A DNA stretch of 64,000 nt from Pyrocephalus nanus (lineage: Eukaryota > Chordata > Aves > Passeriformes > Tyrannidae). Below the pieces are notes generated by a model. That model did not search any database and was not told where the DNA came from. It saw nothing but the letters and a program-made list of their open reading frames with translations. The stretch covers positions 34,856,145 through 34,920,144 of the forward strand of contig CM076266.1 of assembly GCA_038380795.1 (NCBI GenBank). The letters are read 5' to 3'. The position numbers and the translations under genes were made by a program. Positions 1-11,036 of this stretch are shown here, in pieces; positions within the stretch are counted from its first letter, which is position 1; every line of letters starts with the position of its first letter.

Positions 1-3000
1 TTTGTGATTGTGAAGAAAATATGTGGAATATACTGCACATAATAACATGAATCACACACAAAAACCCATTGCTGATTCTAGTCTCTGGGCATTGCATTTA
101 TTTAAATTGACAGAATTCTGATGCTGAATACAATAAATATTTTCAATAATGTGTGTTTATTGGACTGGAATTCTCTGTGTATTTTCTTTCTGAATAGTGG
201 GTTCACCACGTATATATAGATCATCATGTTAGTAGGAACTGATATCCCTAGTAATAAAAGAGGATACAGCATGTTTGTAAATTGAATATTTAGGTTATAT
301 TGCAATTTGCATTTTTTAATTAATTTTTCTCTTATAAACAAGACACTTTGGAAAGTATTAAAAATAAATGTTTCAGATATTCAAGACCTCTTAAAGATTA
401 TTATCATAGAATGGCATTTTGCCTTACTTCTTATATTCCATAATTCTTGTCAACAAAGATCTGGTTGTGGTAAAATACATGTTCAAAAATTCATGTGAGA
501 AAGTGCTTTACAGTGAAATAGTAAGGAAACTACATAGCCATGGGTGTGGGATCTAAAGTGTTGTTGTGAAAGAGACTCCATAAAAAACAATGAGTTAAGA
601 AGTGCAAAAATAAATGCCCAGTTGTGTGGCAGAGGGCTCATATCATTTATGCAAGCTATGGCTATTAGTAGTAATCGGCTTTCATAAACAAGAAAAAAGA
701 ATAGATAGTTAGAGGTATATGTGCTAAAATCTGCAACCATGAATTGGAATGTTCACTCTTCACCTACAGTACTAAACTTGGTATAAAAGAAATGGAAACC
801 GTTCATTATTAACAGAGAAATATTATTTCCAGACTTTCAAATTAATTTACAAGAAAGATCCTTGCCCAATGTAATCTTATCATATGGGATTTCAGGAAGG
901 ATATAACTTTGTCACCTACTGGTGCTTTAAGTACCTTAGTAAGTTTTGGAGAACATTGCCAGCCAAGTTACTGAGTTCTACAAAGAAAGTAAAGGTTCTG
1001 ATACCTTAAATACTAGAAATGCACATGTAATGCCAGCTTAAAATTTCATTGTGACCTTTTCCTCACATGATTGTTAAGATTCCTTTTTTGCCAGTGTTCT
1101 AGGAGCTTGTAATTTACTAGCTTGTCATGTGAAATCTGCAAGCTAGACCCTTTTGTACTTTATTACTGTGGCATTAATAGTAGCTCTCTTACATCAAATA
1201 GATAGAATTTGCTTTCTGGTGTCTCCAGGGAGCAGGTGGTGGAAATGCTGCTTGATGAATGCAGCTTCTTTCCTGCTGTGAATGAATGTTTTTCTGTGCT
1301 GCTGTAGCCTTGTCTTCCCATCCTTCTGGAACTCTCTGTGTGTGGTTGGAAGCATGCAAGAAGCAGACTGTGACTGTCCCAGGTGGACTCATGACAGAAA
1401 GATAAATGTATGGCTAATTTCAATTTAATTTATTATTTCAGGATTCTACTACTTCTAGTGAAATTCTCTAAACCTTTTCTTCCGCTCATATAATATGGGA
1501 GGGAAGAATTCTTTGCCTTTGTTGTAGCACATTTCCGAAAGCATTAGACAGAATTACTTTTGAAAAAGAACTATATTTTTCTCCTTCAATAGAAAATTTT
1601 GTATGAAAGAATTAAGCTTACTTCAGGGAAAAATAAATGAAAAAAAAATTACCAGATTTGTGTGTGTCTGTATGTATATATATGTATATATGTGAGACGT
1701 ATTGTGTTTGTTCAGCAGCTTGAAATTCTGTGTAACTTTTTCTTTGAATCTAGTGTAGGTACCCACTTGCATTCCTTTACTTTCAGTAGAATCTTTTCCT
1801 TTGTCAATGAAATGCTATTAACGTTGTTCTTGTGCAGTCTTCTAAATAAAAAATAAATAAGGAAAACTGATAAATCAAGGTTTAGTTTTTGCCAGTGTAT
1901 TTCTAACCACAGACTAAAGATTTCCTTTCAGGTTTGGGGTTGAAATGAACTAACTTTCAGTTGTTAACTGTCTGAAGCTTTAAATGACTGATTATGGAGC
2001 AGAGCTGTAAATTCTTCTTGTAGGTGCTTGTTTTTCATCACAGTATTCATAGGAGACCCCTGAAAGATTTAATCACTGTCACAGCAACGTTACTTCTCTG
2101 GAGTTTTCCAATCCTTTTGTTTTCTTTAGCTAAATGCTTTGTGTACACAGTGCCTTGGTGCAGAGTTTTGTATTCCATTTATGTTTGACTTCCCAACGTG
2201 TGAATTCAATGATGTTCATAGGTTTTAGAGCTGCAAGTTGTGTCCTGTGATTTTTATGGTTCCTTCAAGATATCTCAATTGACAGAAAATAAAAGGTTTG
2301 CTTTCTTCTATATTGCAGCGTGATTCTATGCATTGAGTTGATTGAAAGAGGACAGCACACAACCTTGCATTAATCTGTGGGCTGTATCCAAGACAAAGTT
2401 TTCCAGGAAGAGTTGGGAAAACAACCTTCACTATGGCTCAAAACCCATGTGCTCTAAGAGCAAATGTACAAATTTAGTGCTTGAGAGAATTTATTCTGTT
2501 AACAGTGATATTGAAATATCCCAGCGATTGTAAATATGTTGACTGAGACATTGTGGACAAAACTAGTACACAGCAAATTGTAACAAAGGTAAAAATTTTG
2601 TTACAAATCAGTGAGTTTTAGACATTTTTGGGTCAAATTTTCTTTATGGAATTTTTATAAAAATAGACACTGGATAAAAGACATAGCACATTCAGATACT
2701 TGTGAACTATTTCTTCCTAATCTCTGTTTCACTGTGATGATTATTCCAAAGAATACTGTATTTAATAATATTGCATTTTTATTTGCTTCTATTAAATCAA
2801 CAAAGTTCATTTTAGAGCAGAGGTATTGGTTTCCAGGGACAGAGCAGGGAGATCTTCCTATCTACAGGGGTAGAGGCCAGTGTTTACACCTCCCCAAAAG
2901 CCATGATAAGGAAACTGGTTTTCAATACTTGAAAACTGTAAAAGATAAAGTTGAAGATTTGAATGTGCAAAATTACCTTTTATTCATTCTGTATTTCTGG

Positions 3001-3308
3001 CTTTTAATCTTTAGAATGAGACTATTAGCACATATTATCATATATTAGAATGTGAATATGAGTGTACAGCTAATATGACTTATTTGGCAGTGACTTGTGC
3101 TAAGTAAAGCTGATGCTGGCCTCGATTACTCTGTTATTATTACTGTTCTCTAATGGAAAAATTCACCTGTGCAATGATTTCTGTTTGAGATGCTGGAAGA
3201 TTCAGCCCACTGTCTTCCATAGAAGTGTATGTACAAATAAATGTAGGCCTCACGTTGATATAATTGCTAGATTACTTTAATACATTTGTCTTAAAAAGTT
3301 TCAGCTGT

Positions 3309-3377
3309 TTTTTTTTTTGTTGTTGTTTTGTTTTTGTTTTGTTTTGTGTTTTGTTTTTTGTTTTTTGTTTTTTTTCC
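3309..3377 (+). repeat. T/G-rich low-complexity tract (TTTTG)n
   Basis: An 11-base T-run is followed by irregular TTG, TTTTG and TTTTTTG units, almost free of A and C. It is one of about ten such T/G tracts in the window, nearly all with T and G on the plus strand. It is simple sequence, probably grown by slippage, with no coding meaning despite a short open frame through it. Confidence 0.85.
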
Positions 3378-3769
3378 TGAATATCAAGAATTACTGGTTT
3401 TCAGTGATCTACCTTACCAAGTAAATTTCCTGGTCCTGGAACTCATTCCTGGAAGTGAATGGCCAGTTTTGTTTGGTTGGTTGGTTTGGTTTTTAGACAA
3501 CTGTATATAATTATTTGGGTGCTAAAATAGAATGCTAATAACCTTTTATGCTGAGAAGAGTACGTCAAATGGATGTTTAAGCAGAAAAGGAGGTACTGTG
3601 GAAAAGTTTCCAGAAAGATGATTTAAGTCTTTGTTTTGCCAGCAGATACGAGATGGTAAGCTGTTTTTGGAATGGCTAATACAGCCTAATTAATTGACGT
3701 TTGCCATTAGGATGTATTTCATTGGGCACTAGTTATTTACATTTGACAGTCTATCATGGGGCACCATCT

Positions 3770-3799
3770 GCCTGTGTGGCTTCAGCCTGTGTGGCTTCC
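3770..3799. repeat. Two-copy 15-bp tandem repeat
   Basis: The unit GCCTGTGTGGCTTCA at 3770-3784 is followed directly by a second copy at 3785-3799 that differs only at its last base (14 of 15 identical). This is a simple local duplication with no evident function. Confidence 0.85.
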
Positions 3800-4224
3800 C
3801 TTTGTGTCCAGAGCACTCTCCTAGCAGGTTTAGGTATGTCAGAGAAACAGTAAGTGCTGAATGGTAAAGTATTCCAATTGCATCTGTATTTTTTTACTAC
3901 ACTTGACTATGACATTAATTTTGAAGATGACAACACAGATAATGCAAAAGTTATATTCTTGGGGACATAGGTACATGTGCATCTTTGTTCTGAGATTATA
4001 GCCTAGGAGATGACGTGTTAAATTCTGAAACATCTAAAGAGTAAATATTTGATGTATACATGTTTCAAAGCCCACTAATTCCAGTGCCTCCATGTAAATG
4101 AAAATGGCAAAATCAAGACCTAATCTGAAAAAAAGAGAGGGCCAGAGTACCACTGAGTGGTTTTATTCATGTGGCTTTTGTGAAGTCTCTCTTCCTCTAG
4201 TAGTAGTCTGCATCTTACATTGCT

Positions 4225-4655
4225 TATGAGCAATGAATAGAACATAAGAATTTAAAGAGTATCTATACAGGGCAGCCCAAAGGTTCTGTCTAGCCCAGTG
4301 TGCCATCTGACAGTGGTCAAAACCATGTTTATGGAGAAAACGTGTTAGCCCTTCAGGGCAAAAGTTTTGATGTTTCTTCCGGGCAATCTTCCAGTGTTTC
4401 GACGACTTGAATTTCAAGTGGTTGAAAAGAAGGAAGGACCTTTCTGAAAAGCATGTGTTTTTCTTCCATCAGTGATCTTAAACACGTTTCTCTTCATGAA
4501 CTTCCCCAGTGTGCCCTTGAAACTTTGTGACACTCTAGCCTCTGTAACATCTTTTGGCAAGGAGTTCCATAGCTTTAGTGATACACCCAACAGAAAAATA
4601 GCTCCCTTGCTTCATTTAAACCTTCTTTCTGAGAACTTAATTTGATATAAGATAA
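4225..4655 (-). mobile_element. Old CR1 LINE, 5'-truncated, 3' end of ORF2 plus 3' UTR
   Basis: Read on the minus strand, this segment matches the 3' end of the CR1 type widespread in turtles, crocodilians and birds, as I recall it. A decayed ORF2 C-terminus carries the conserved WNSLPKDV block (around 4540-4571) followed by a Phe-Lys pattern. Next comes the 3' UTR stretch whose plus-strand form reads GCCCAAAGGTTCTGTCTAG and CATCTGACAGTGGTCAA. The element ends with TTCTTATG-type units near 4235-4250 (plus strand AACATAAGAA). A stop lies just upstream of the WNSLP block, so the copy is dead. Its divergence suggests an insertion much older than the CR1 at 8670. CR1 inserts without a target duplication or poly(A) tail, and none is seen. 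The 5' border is approximate. Confidence 0.8.
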
Positions 4656-7600
4656 TCAGTCTATTTAAAGAAACAACAAAAAATCAGTTTCTGAACACTG
4701 TCAGTGATATAGACATTCCTTCCTAAGTCTCAGCCAGGGACTGCTTGCTTAGCTATTGCCCGCATAGGAATTATTCCAAAGTGTTCTTTTGGCATGTTAC
4801 TTTTCTCTGAGGTTTTTCTGATCCTGCAGTACATTTTCTGAGATATAGTAAAAGTAGCAGACAGGAGCTTTCTCTGTGCTATCAGTTTATTTCCCTCAAT
4901 AGCAGTATTAGGAATGACTGCTGTATTTCAAATGTAGAGTCAGGGTAGTTTCAAAAGTGTTCAAAGCTACACAATTATACTGAGTCAGAAAGGCACTGCT
5001 GAGTGCAGCAACCATGGAATACATAGTTGTATGCTTAAAGCAGACCTAGTCTGCCATGGCCTGCTTTGCTTTTATAAATACACTGAGTCAAGTGGATTTG
5101 ATTCCAGTTTGCATATTTCTGTGAGAACAGAATTTGGTTGCTTGGTTCAGTTTATACAGCTGGACAGTCTACGTGTTTTCTTTCACAAAATGCTTTGGAG
5201 GTGTTGGATGGATGATGAAGCCTAAGATGTAGCAAGGCAAATTGTTAAGCTGATAGTGAGAGATATTTATGATACTGAGATGTAATTCTTCCTTTGCATA
5301 AATTCAGCAAAGGGCTCTAGCTACCCCTTACATCTGTAATAGGCCAAAATTAATGCACAAGCTCATGCTAACCCTGTGAAATAAAGATCAGATTCAGTCT
5401 GTTAGTTTTCTTAAATGCCAGGTCTCTTGACTTGGGGCCAAAGCTAATGCTATCTGCCAGTGTTGTTTCTGTTGTTTGGACGCAGTGGGAATGTAAACTA
5501 ATGCTACCTCTGTATTTATTGGTTGTCTTGTTTTAGTGGATTTGTATAGGTAACAAAACATCACTCGTACAATGATTCCCTCAAAGTATAGTCCTGCTGA
5601 AAGCCAAATGTGAGTGGATTCCAGACTTCTCAATAAGAATCTATTTTGAAGTCCTTATTTGCCTCTTTACAATGGAAAAGCAGTACAAAAAAAATCTGAG
5701 GAAAAAAAAAAAAGCTAGTGATCAATTACCTCATTTGAACTGGGTTAAATTACAGTTAAAATAGTAACACGATGCATGGAGTTGTAGAGCTAGGTTTGGT
5801 TTTCTTTTCTTTCTTTCTTTTTTTTTTTTTTTTTTTTCAAGTCTGCTTTTGTCCTTATTCTACAGGCAGGGAAACAAAGACTCATATTACCATTTTATTT
5901 TGGACAAGTGTTAAATGCATTTGTAGCTGTGCAGCCATCTACTGAAGACAGTAGGCAACTCTCTCTGTGTTCGTGCAGGCACATAATTGTCTGCCTTGGA
6001 CCTGGTTTTCTCTTCTAATCTAATCACATGGGTGGTTACATGAGCCAGTCAACCCTTGTTAAACCACCAGTAAACCCTTATTAAATAATCATCAATAGTT
6101 AATACATCCTTGCTTAAGAGAGTACACAGTTCAGCTCTCAGGTTGCTTTGAGGTGAAACCCAATGCTAGTAACAGAGGGATAAGATTGGGACCAAAAGCT
6201 TAGATATCCTGACAAGTATTTATCGCTTGAATAATAGCTGTTGTTTCTTAAAAATTGCTTGGTTGGGTTGGTTTTGTTGTTGTTTTGCTATTTTTTATTG
6301 CTGGAAACAATAGCAGTAGCCTGAGTATGTTGTCACAAAAAATGCTAGTCCTTTGTTACTGACTCATTTTTTGCATCATTTCCCCCCATTTATTGTGTTT
6401 GTCAGCTTTTCTGTTCAGACAATTTACTTAGGGCCAGCAAGACTGACACAGTAGGAACACACAGCCTAATAGTGTTTGCAGGTGGTCAGAGATGTGCTAA
6501 CAATGTTCCAGTGTCATGATTATTTGTCTTATTACTTGAGAACAAAAAGAACTGAGAGATTATTGAATAAAATTCTGCATAACAAACATTTGTTCATAAA
6601 AGTAGGCATGGTTCAGATGAGTGGTGATTGTTTCTCTTTCCACTGCTTCTTCACTGAAGAATTAGGCAAGCAGAATGCTATCCTGGAAAGAGCTTTGCAT
6701 GAATTGAAGATTTGTTGATACTGGGGCTTGAAAGATGTCAAATGCCATGTCAAATTCTCCCTCTGGTTAACAAGTAACAGAACTGGTGGGGGAAAGGACT
6801 CTGGAATAAAAGGAAAGCAAACTAATGTTTTATATGTTGTTACACAGCTTCTGGGGATTATTTCCTTTTTAAGTGCAAAAACAAAAAGAAAGGAGTTAGG
6901 GAAACAGTGTCTTGTTTTTTCTTTATTCTACTGAAGAAAGTAGAATAAACGCAATAAGAAAAAAATAAGAGAAAGTGGGGAAGTTAAAAATTATTAATAT
7001 AGTAAAAGACACAATTTTTATTTTTGAAGAGAAGAAAAACTTGCATCAAAAAGACTTTGTTTTTCTTTGATAAGAAGAACAAAAGTCCATAGAGACTTTT
7101 CAGTCAACTCCATCCGTTTTTGCCAAAGAGGCTACCTGGAAGAAAGCTGGGATTCCCTAAAGGGAAATTACTAAAAGGGCAATGACTCTTTCTTGATGTA
7201 TAGCAAAGTGTTTGTGAGAAAAATGTATTGTACTTGTCTATAGAGTGGAAGTTATTCTGCACTATTAAAAGATGTTTTGAAACATTGAGAGGAAAGTTGT
7301 GTATTGAATTGTACAACAGCAGTGTGCCAGTACAATGTGTCACTGGCTCCCCAGAGTGTGAAATATGCAGCACCTTTTATGGAAAGGCTCTTATACAGGG
7401 TGTTATTCGATATATTGTATTTGTTTCATATCTAGCTAACCTTCTTAGGACTATAAATTCATTTATAAGTTCCTGTAGTGAAACAGCATAGTTTAGAAGT
7501 GTCTAGAGGCTGTGGACGGGTTATTACATGTATAACAATGAAGTAAGTTTAACTGATAACTTTAGCTACTCAGCAGCTCTTAAACTGAAAAAGTCCAGAT

Positions 7601-8669
7601 TTTCTGCATAGTCCTTTTCAAATAGAAAGTGTTCATTTCTAACACAGAAGGTGCAGAAGACATTCAGACAGTGTTTTATTATCCCAAGAAGTGTGGGAGG
7701 AAACATTCCCTGTTAAGTAAATTATTATTTTATAGAGAAAGATGAAGGAAATGAGTGAAGGAGCAAAATGAGTAGGAGCAAAGAAATTTCTTCAGAATGT
7801 GTTTTTCTTTATGCCCCTTATTAAAACACATAAGAATTTTCTGTGGAGGGGGATTCTTTCTGTTGGTCTCCTACTTAGTTAAAAAAAGGCAAGCAAAAGC
7901 CATAAAGTGATGACTTTCTCCTTATTTCAGCATTACTCTTTGTCTTGTTAGGTTGAAGAAACTCTGACAGGACTCACTCCAAACTAGACCAGTTTATAAT
8001 GCTGATTCTTTATTTTGAATGACTACAGAAATATAATAATAAATCACTATTCTTCCCTAAGTTGTTAATCATTCAATAGAAGTGTTATTTTATTATTCTA
8101 TTTAATTTCCTTGGAAACTGTAGAAATATCAATAATTAACACTTTATTGAACGACTGCTGGTAGGGTGATGTAAAAAATATGCTTGTCTAAATATTTTGT
8201 AGTGTTTCATACAAGTGGGAGGATGTATTGTATTGCTTCAAATCCATTTTCCTGTCAGAATTGAGAGCTGCAAACCGCTTTGCATTTCTGACAACCAACC
8301 CATTTGTTTGAACTTCTAGATGTCATTCACAACCTTAATTCCAGGATTCCAAGTTAGTAATGATATTCTGGAATTGTGAGTCATGATAAAACCATGTAAA
8401 ATTGTTTTATCTGGCATTTACGAATATATCTAATTTTAAATATAAATATGATGATTGAGATATATATTTCTGAAACAGGTTTGTTGGTGTTACTAAGCAC
8501 AAAATCTCTGCGTCTTTCTACTGTAGGCAATTTATTGAAGCACCAGCTTTTCTTAAGTTTCTTCACCTTAAGCAGAAGGAAAGATGCACACTAATGTGGC
8601 AGTTCAGTTTCTCAAATATTTTTCTCACTACTCAAAGATTAAGGGAAGATTAATAACCTCTTTAAGTTG
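4656..8669. other. Unassigned non-coding sequence
   Basis: No gene or further interspersed repeat is recognised in these 4 kb. The frames at 6476-6718, 6728-6934 and 7228-7491 are short, lack family resemblance and have no convincing paired splice sites. Small simple-sequence features are an A-run at 5702-5714, a pyrimidine tract at 5801-5838 and a TTGG/TTG-rich patch near 6259-6290. Confidence 0.6.
5801..5838 (+). repeat. Pyrimidine tract (CTTT)n plus T20
   Basis: A few CTTT units run into 20 consecutive T bases at 5818-5837. On the minus strand this would be a poly(A) tract, but no mRNA-like sequence or AATAAA signal is evident beside it, so I call it simple sequence and not a retrocopy tail. 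Confidence 0.85.
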
Positions 8670-9085
8670 GGCACACGAGGTGAATTTTTGGGTCTGTTCA
8701 GCATGGAGAAGAGAAAGCTCCAGACAGATCTCAGAGCAGCCTTCCAGTACCTAAAGGGGACCTTCAGGAGAGCGGGAGAGGGACTTTTTACAAGCACATG
8801 GAATGAAAGGACAAGGGGTAATAGCTTTAAACTGAAAGAGAGCAGGTTTAGATTAGACATGGTGGAGAAATTCTTTATGGTGAGAGTGGTGAGGCACTGG
8901 GACAGGTTGCCCAGAGAAGGGGTGGATGCCCCATCCCCAGAAGTATTCAAGGCCAGACTGGATGGGGTTTTGAGCAACCTGGTCTAGTGGAAGGTGTTCA
9001 CGACCATATCCATGTTCATTGCACATGGGTTGGAACTAGATGATCTTCAAGATCACTTCCAACCCAAACCATTCTATATTTCTGT
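8670..9085 (+). mobile_element. CR1 LINE, 5'-truncated, intact ORF2 C-terminus and 3' UTR
   Basis: This is the 3' end of an avian CR1 non-LTR retrotransposon. The frame at 8667-8987 has no stop until its own TAG and shows the conserved end of the CR1 ORF2 polyprotein: GLFSMEKRKL, then RTRGNSFKL, RFRLDMVEKFF, HWDRLPREGVD and SPEVFKARLDGVL. After the stop, AACCTGGTCTAGTGGAAGG and the block TTGGAACTAGATGATCTTC, then CCAACCCAAACCATTCTAT, match the CR1 3' UTR known from birds. The element ends near 9085 with decayed ATTCTGTG-like units. The endonuclease and almost all of the reverse transcriptase are missing, so the copy cannot move by itself. Severe 5' truncation is normal for CR1. The minus-strand frame over the same bases (8639-8977) is only a shadow. 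Confidence 0.95.
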
Positions 9086-9204
9086 GATGTTTCCAGACTC
9101 AGCACTTCATTTATCTTCCTCAGTCCTTTAGCTTCATTTGCACATTTCATGTCTATGTGCGGAAAAAAGTACTTTTCCTTAAAATTAATTTATTTGTGAG
9201 TTTG

Positions 9205-9235
<31 letters not shown>

Positions 9236-9283
9236 AAACCAAAGCTTTTTTTCCGTACTACGGTTTTGGCTCAGCATTTGCTC
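9086..9283. repeat. Short spacer with a 22-base T-run
   Basis: Between the CR1 and the CpG island lies AT-rich sequence containing 22 consecutive T bases at 9214-9235. Read on the minus strand, this run could be the poly(A) tail of a retrocopied transcript extending into the CpG-rich block. The only AATAAA on that strand lies about 80 bases before the run, farther than usual, and no parent gene is recognised. Simple sequence is the safer reading. Confidence 0.6.
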
Positions 9284-9560
9284 TTAATGACTCACGCGAT
9301 TTAAAGCTATTTATTTATTTACTGAGTGGCGGTCAAAGGACCGGGAAGAAACCCTTGACGGTGAGATATTTAGAAGTTTTAAGATCAATTGTGCGCGGGC
9401 AGCGCAGGCGGCAAGAAGCCGACGGCAGGGGCCGCTCTAGGATTTCCAGAGCGGCGGCCGGGGGGTGCCGCTCCCGCGGGGAGCCGTACCTGCTGTCCCA
9501 GGGATGGAATTGCTTAACGCCGTGTTTTCTAAAGCCAGAACGTCAGCTGATGTTTTGCAC
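9284..9560. promoter_or_regulatory. Isolated CpG island, candidate promoter or enhancer
   Basis: This is the only strongly CpG-rich stretch in the window. By eye there are close to thirty CG dinucleotides between 9284 and 9645, densest at 9389-9490, while flanking kilobases have very few. A perfect AP-1 site TGACTCA sits at 9288-9294 and a Maf-like GCTCAGCA just upstream. There are plausible splice donors on both strands: ACG|GTGAGA with GT at 9361 on the plus strand, and CAG|GTACGG on the minus strand with its exon ending at 9490. A 97-codon frame (9355-9648, plus) crosses the island but resembles nothing known; a GC-rich start alone could keep it open. It may be a promoter or first exon of a long non-coding RNA or of a distant gene. 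It might also be an inserted GC-rich fragment. Direction is undecided. Confidence 0.5.
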
Positions 9561-11009
9561 TTCTGTCGATGCGTCTTTCTCTGCGTTGAATTTTAAGGTG
9601 GAGGGACGCATTTATTTGGGGATGTCTAATATTGCATGTTCGCTCTGATCCCTCTACCCTTCTCTGAGAGAAGTGGAATTCAATCATTCTGGACTACTGT
9701 GATGTGTAAATAAATACCTCATCATACTTTCTCCCCTGCTATACATTTGTGTCCTTAATCATGTTTTTTGTAATATTTGCATGACTAGATTTCAACATGT
9801 AGATTTAAGCAGGTAGAAGATTTTCAGTCAAGTTCAATAAGTATCAAACCAACACATAAATGCTCAGAATATTTTTGTCTGTTAGGGTTAGCATAGCTGC
9901 TGTCTACAGCCAACATTTTCAAAGCTCAAAGATCTTCAAGAAATATAACATTTTATCATTGATGCAAACAACAATGTAAGTTATATAAAATATATTAGAT
10001 ATATACTTTAATATCTATAAAACAGATGTTATATAGAAAGAGTTATTATCCCTTTAATTGTAAGTCTTTGTTTTGACATATGTCACACCCATGGTCAGTG
10101 ATAATTAAAATAGGAAACTTTTAAAATACTAGCAATATTCCTCAAAAGCCACTGCATATTTTATGGTGGTATTGCAATAACAATTTACAATAACCTAATA
10201 AGTATGCAAAAAGATTCATTAGTGAGTGCATGCACTGGAGAATTATTTTTATCTTCAGTGTTAATATAAGGGTTTTGATCAAACAAAAGATCAGGAAATT
10301 GTGGGGTTTTTTTCCTTTTCTTATTGTTCTTATTTGTTAAGCAAAGATAAGGTAAAATACTTTTGGTCTAAAAGGATGGAAAAATTACTTTAAAAAGTTT
10401 TAAATGGCTATTCATGTTTTATTACTGATGTCACTGCTAGCAAACATGTTTTGAATTAAGCCTTTGGCTGTGTAATGCTTAAGTATGGTGTTTTCTGTAG
10501 TGAATTACTCAGTCTGTTGCTCAAACATTGACAATGCGTTTTCTATTTGATTCTCATATCCTCTCAATGTTAAACTTACTTCATTTTAAAATATGCTCCA
10601 ATTCACCCAGTAATAGTTTCACTCTGAATACCAAACCCCAGGAACTGTTGCAGAGCAGGGGAACAGAGCTGAGGAATGTCATATTTCCAGCTCTTGAGAT
10701 TGAACTATATTAAAACCTATCAGTCTTTCTCTGAGGAAAGCAAAATGAAACCAAAACAAATTGAGTCAAAAATCAATGAAATTGTTCCTGTATTAAGAAA
10801 AACCTGAGAGTATACAATTTTTTTTCTCTTAAATCCTCATCTCACACACTTCTATTTCAAATAAAGACCAAAACTCTAAGACAAAAGACATCTTTCTGTA
10901 AGGTCACAGAGATGGGGGAAGGAAAACAACCTGAGTTTAACAAGAGTTTTTTAAAAAATTATTTTTAAGTACTGGAGATTTAACCTGCTTTTAATTCTTC
11001 TTTTTCCAG

Positions 11010-11036
11010 GACCACTTGAATGACTTTTAAGTGGTC
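11010..11036. repeat. Inverted repeat beside a splice-acceptor-like site
   Basis: The arms GACCACTTGAA (11010-11020) and TTTAAGTGGTC (11026-11036) pair over 11 positions with one G-T wobble around the loop TGACT. The stem starts directly after the pyrimidine tract and AG of CTTCTTTTTCCAG. As RNA it would form a hairpin at the acceptor. No exon is evident behind it. Confidence 0.6.

Larger units (their letters stand above)
1..4224. other. Unassigned AT-rich non-coding sequence
   Basis: No gene is recognised here. Reading frames are short, lie on both strands and resemble no family; the longest, 145 codons at 2611-3048, has no recognisable domain. Visible small structures are a TG/TA microsatellite near 1660-1694, a T/G low-complexity tract at 3309-3377, a short TTGG-repeat stretch near 3473-3493 and a two-copy 15-bp tandem repeat at 3770-3799. 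A patch around 3655-3740 carries clustered TAAT-type homeodomain core motifs and could be a conserved non-coding element, which only a cross-species alignment could show. Confidence 0.6.

Noticed and set aside
2611..3048. 145-codon plus-strand frame
   Set aside because: No recognisable motif; composition follows the AT-rich background.
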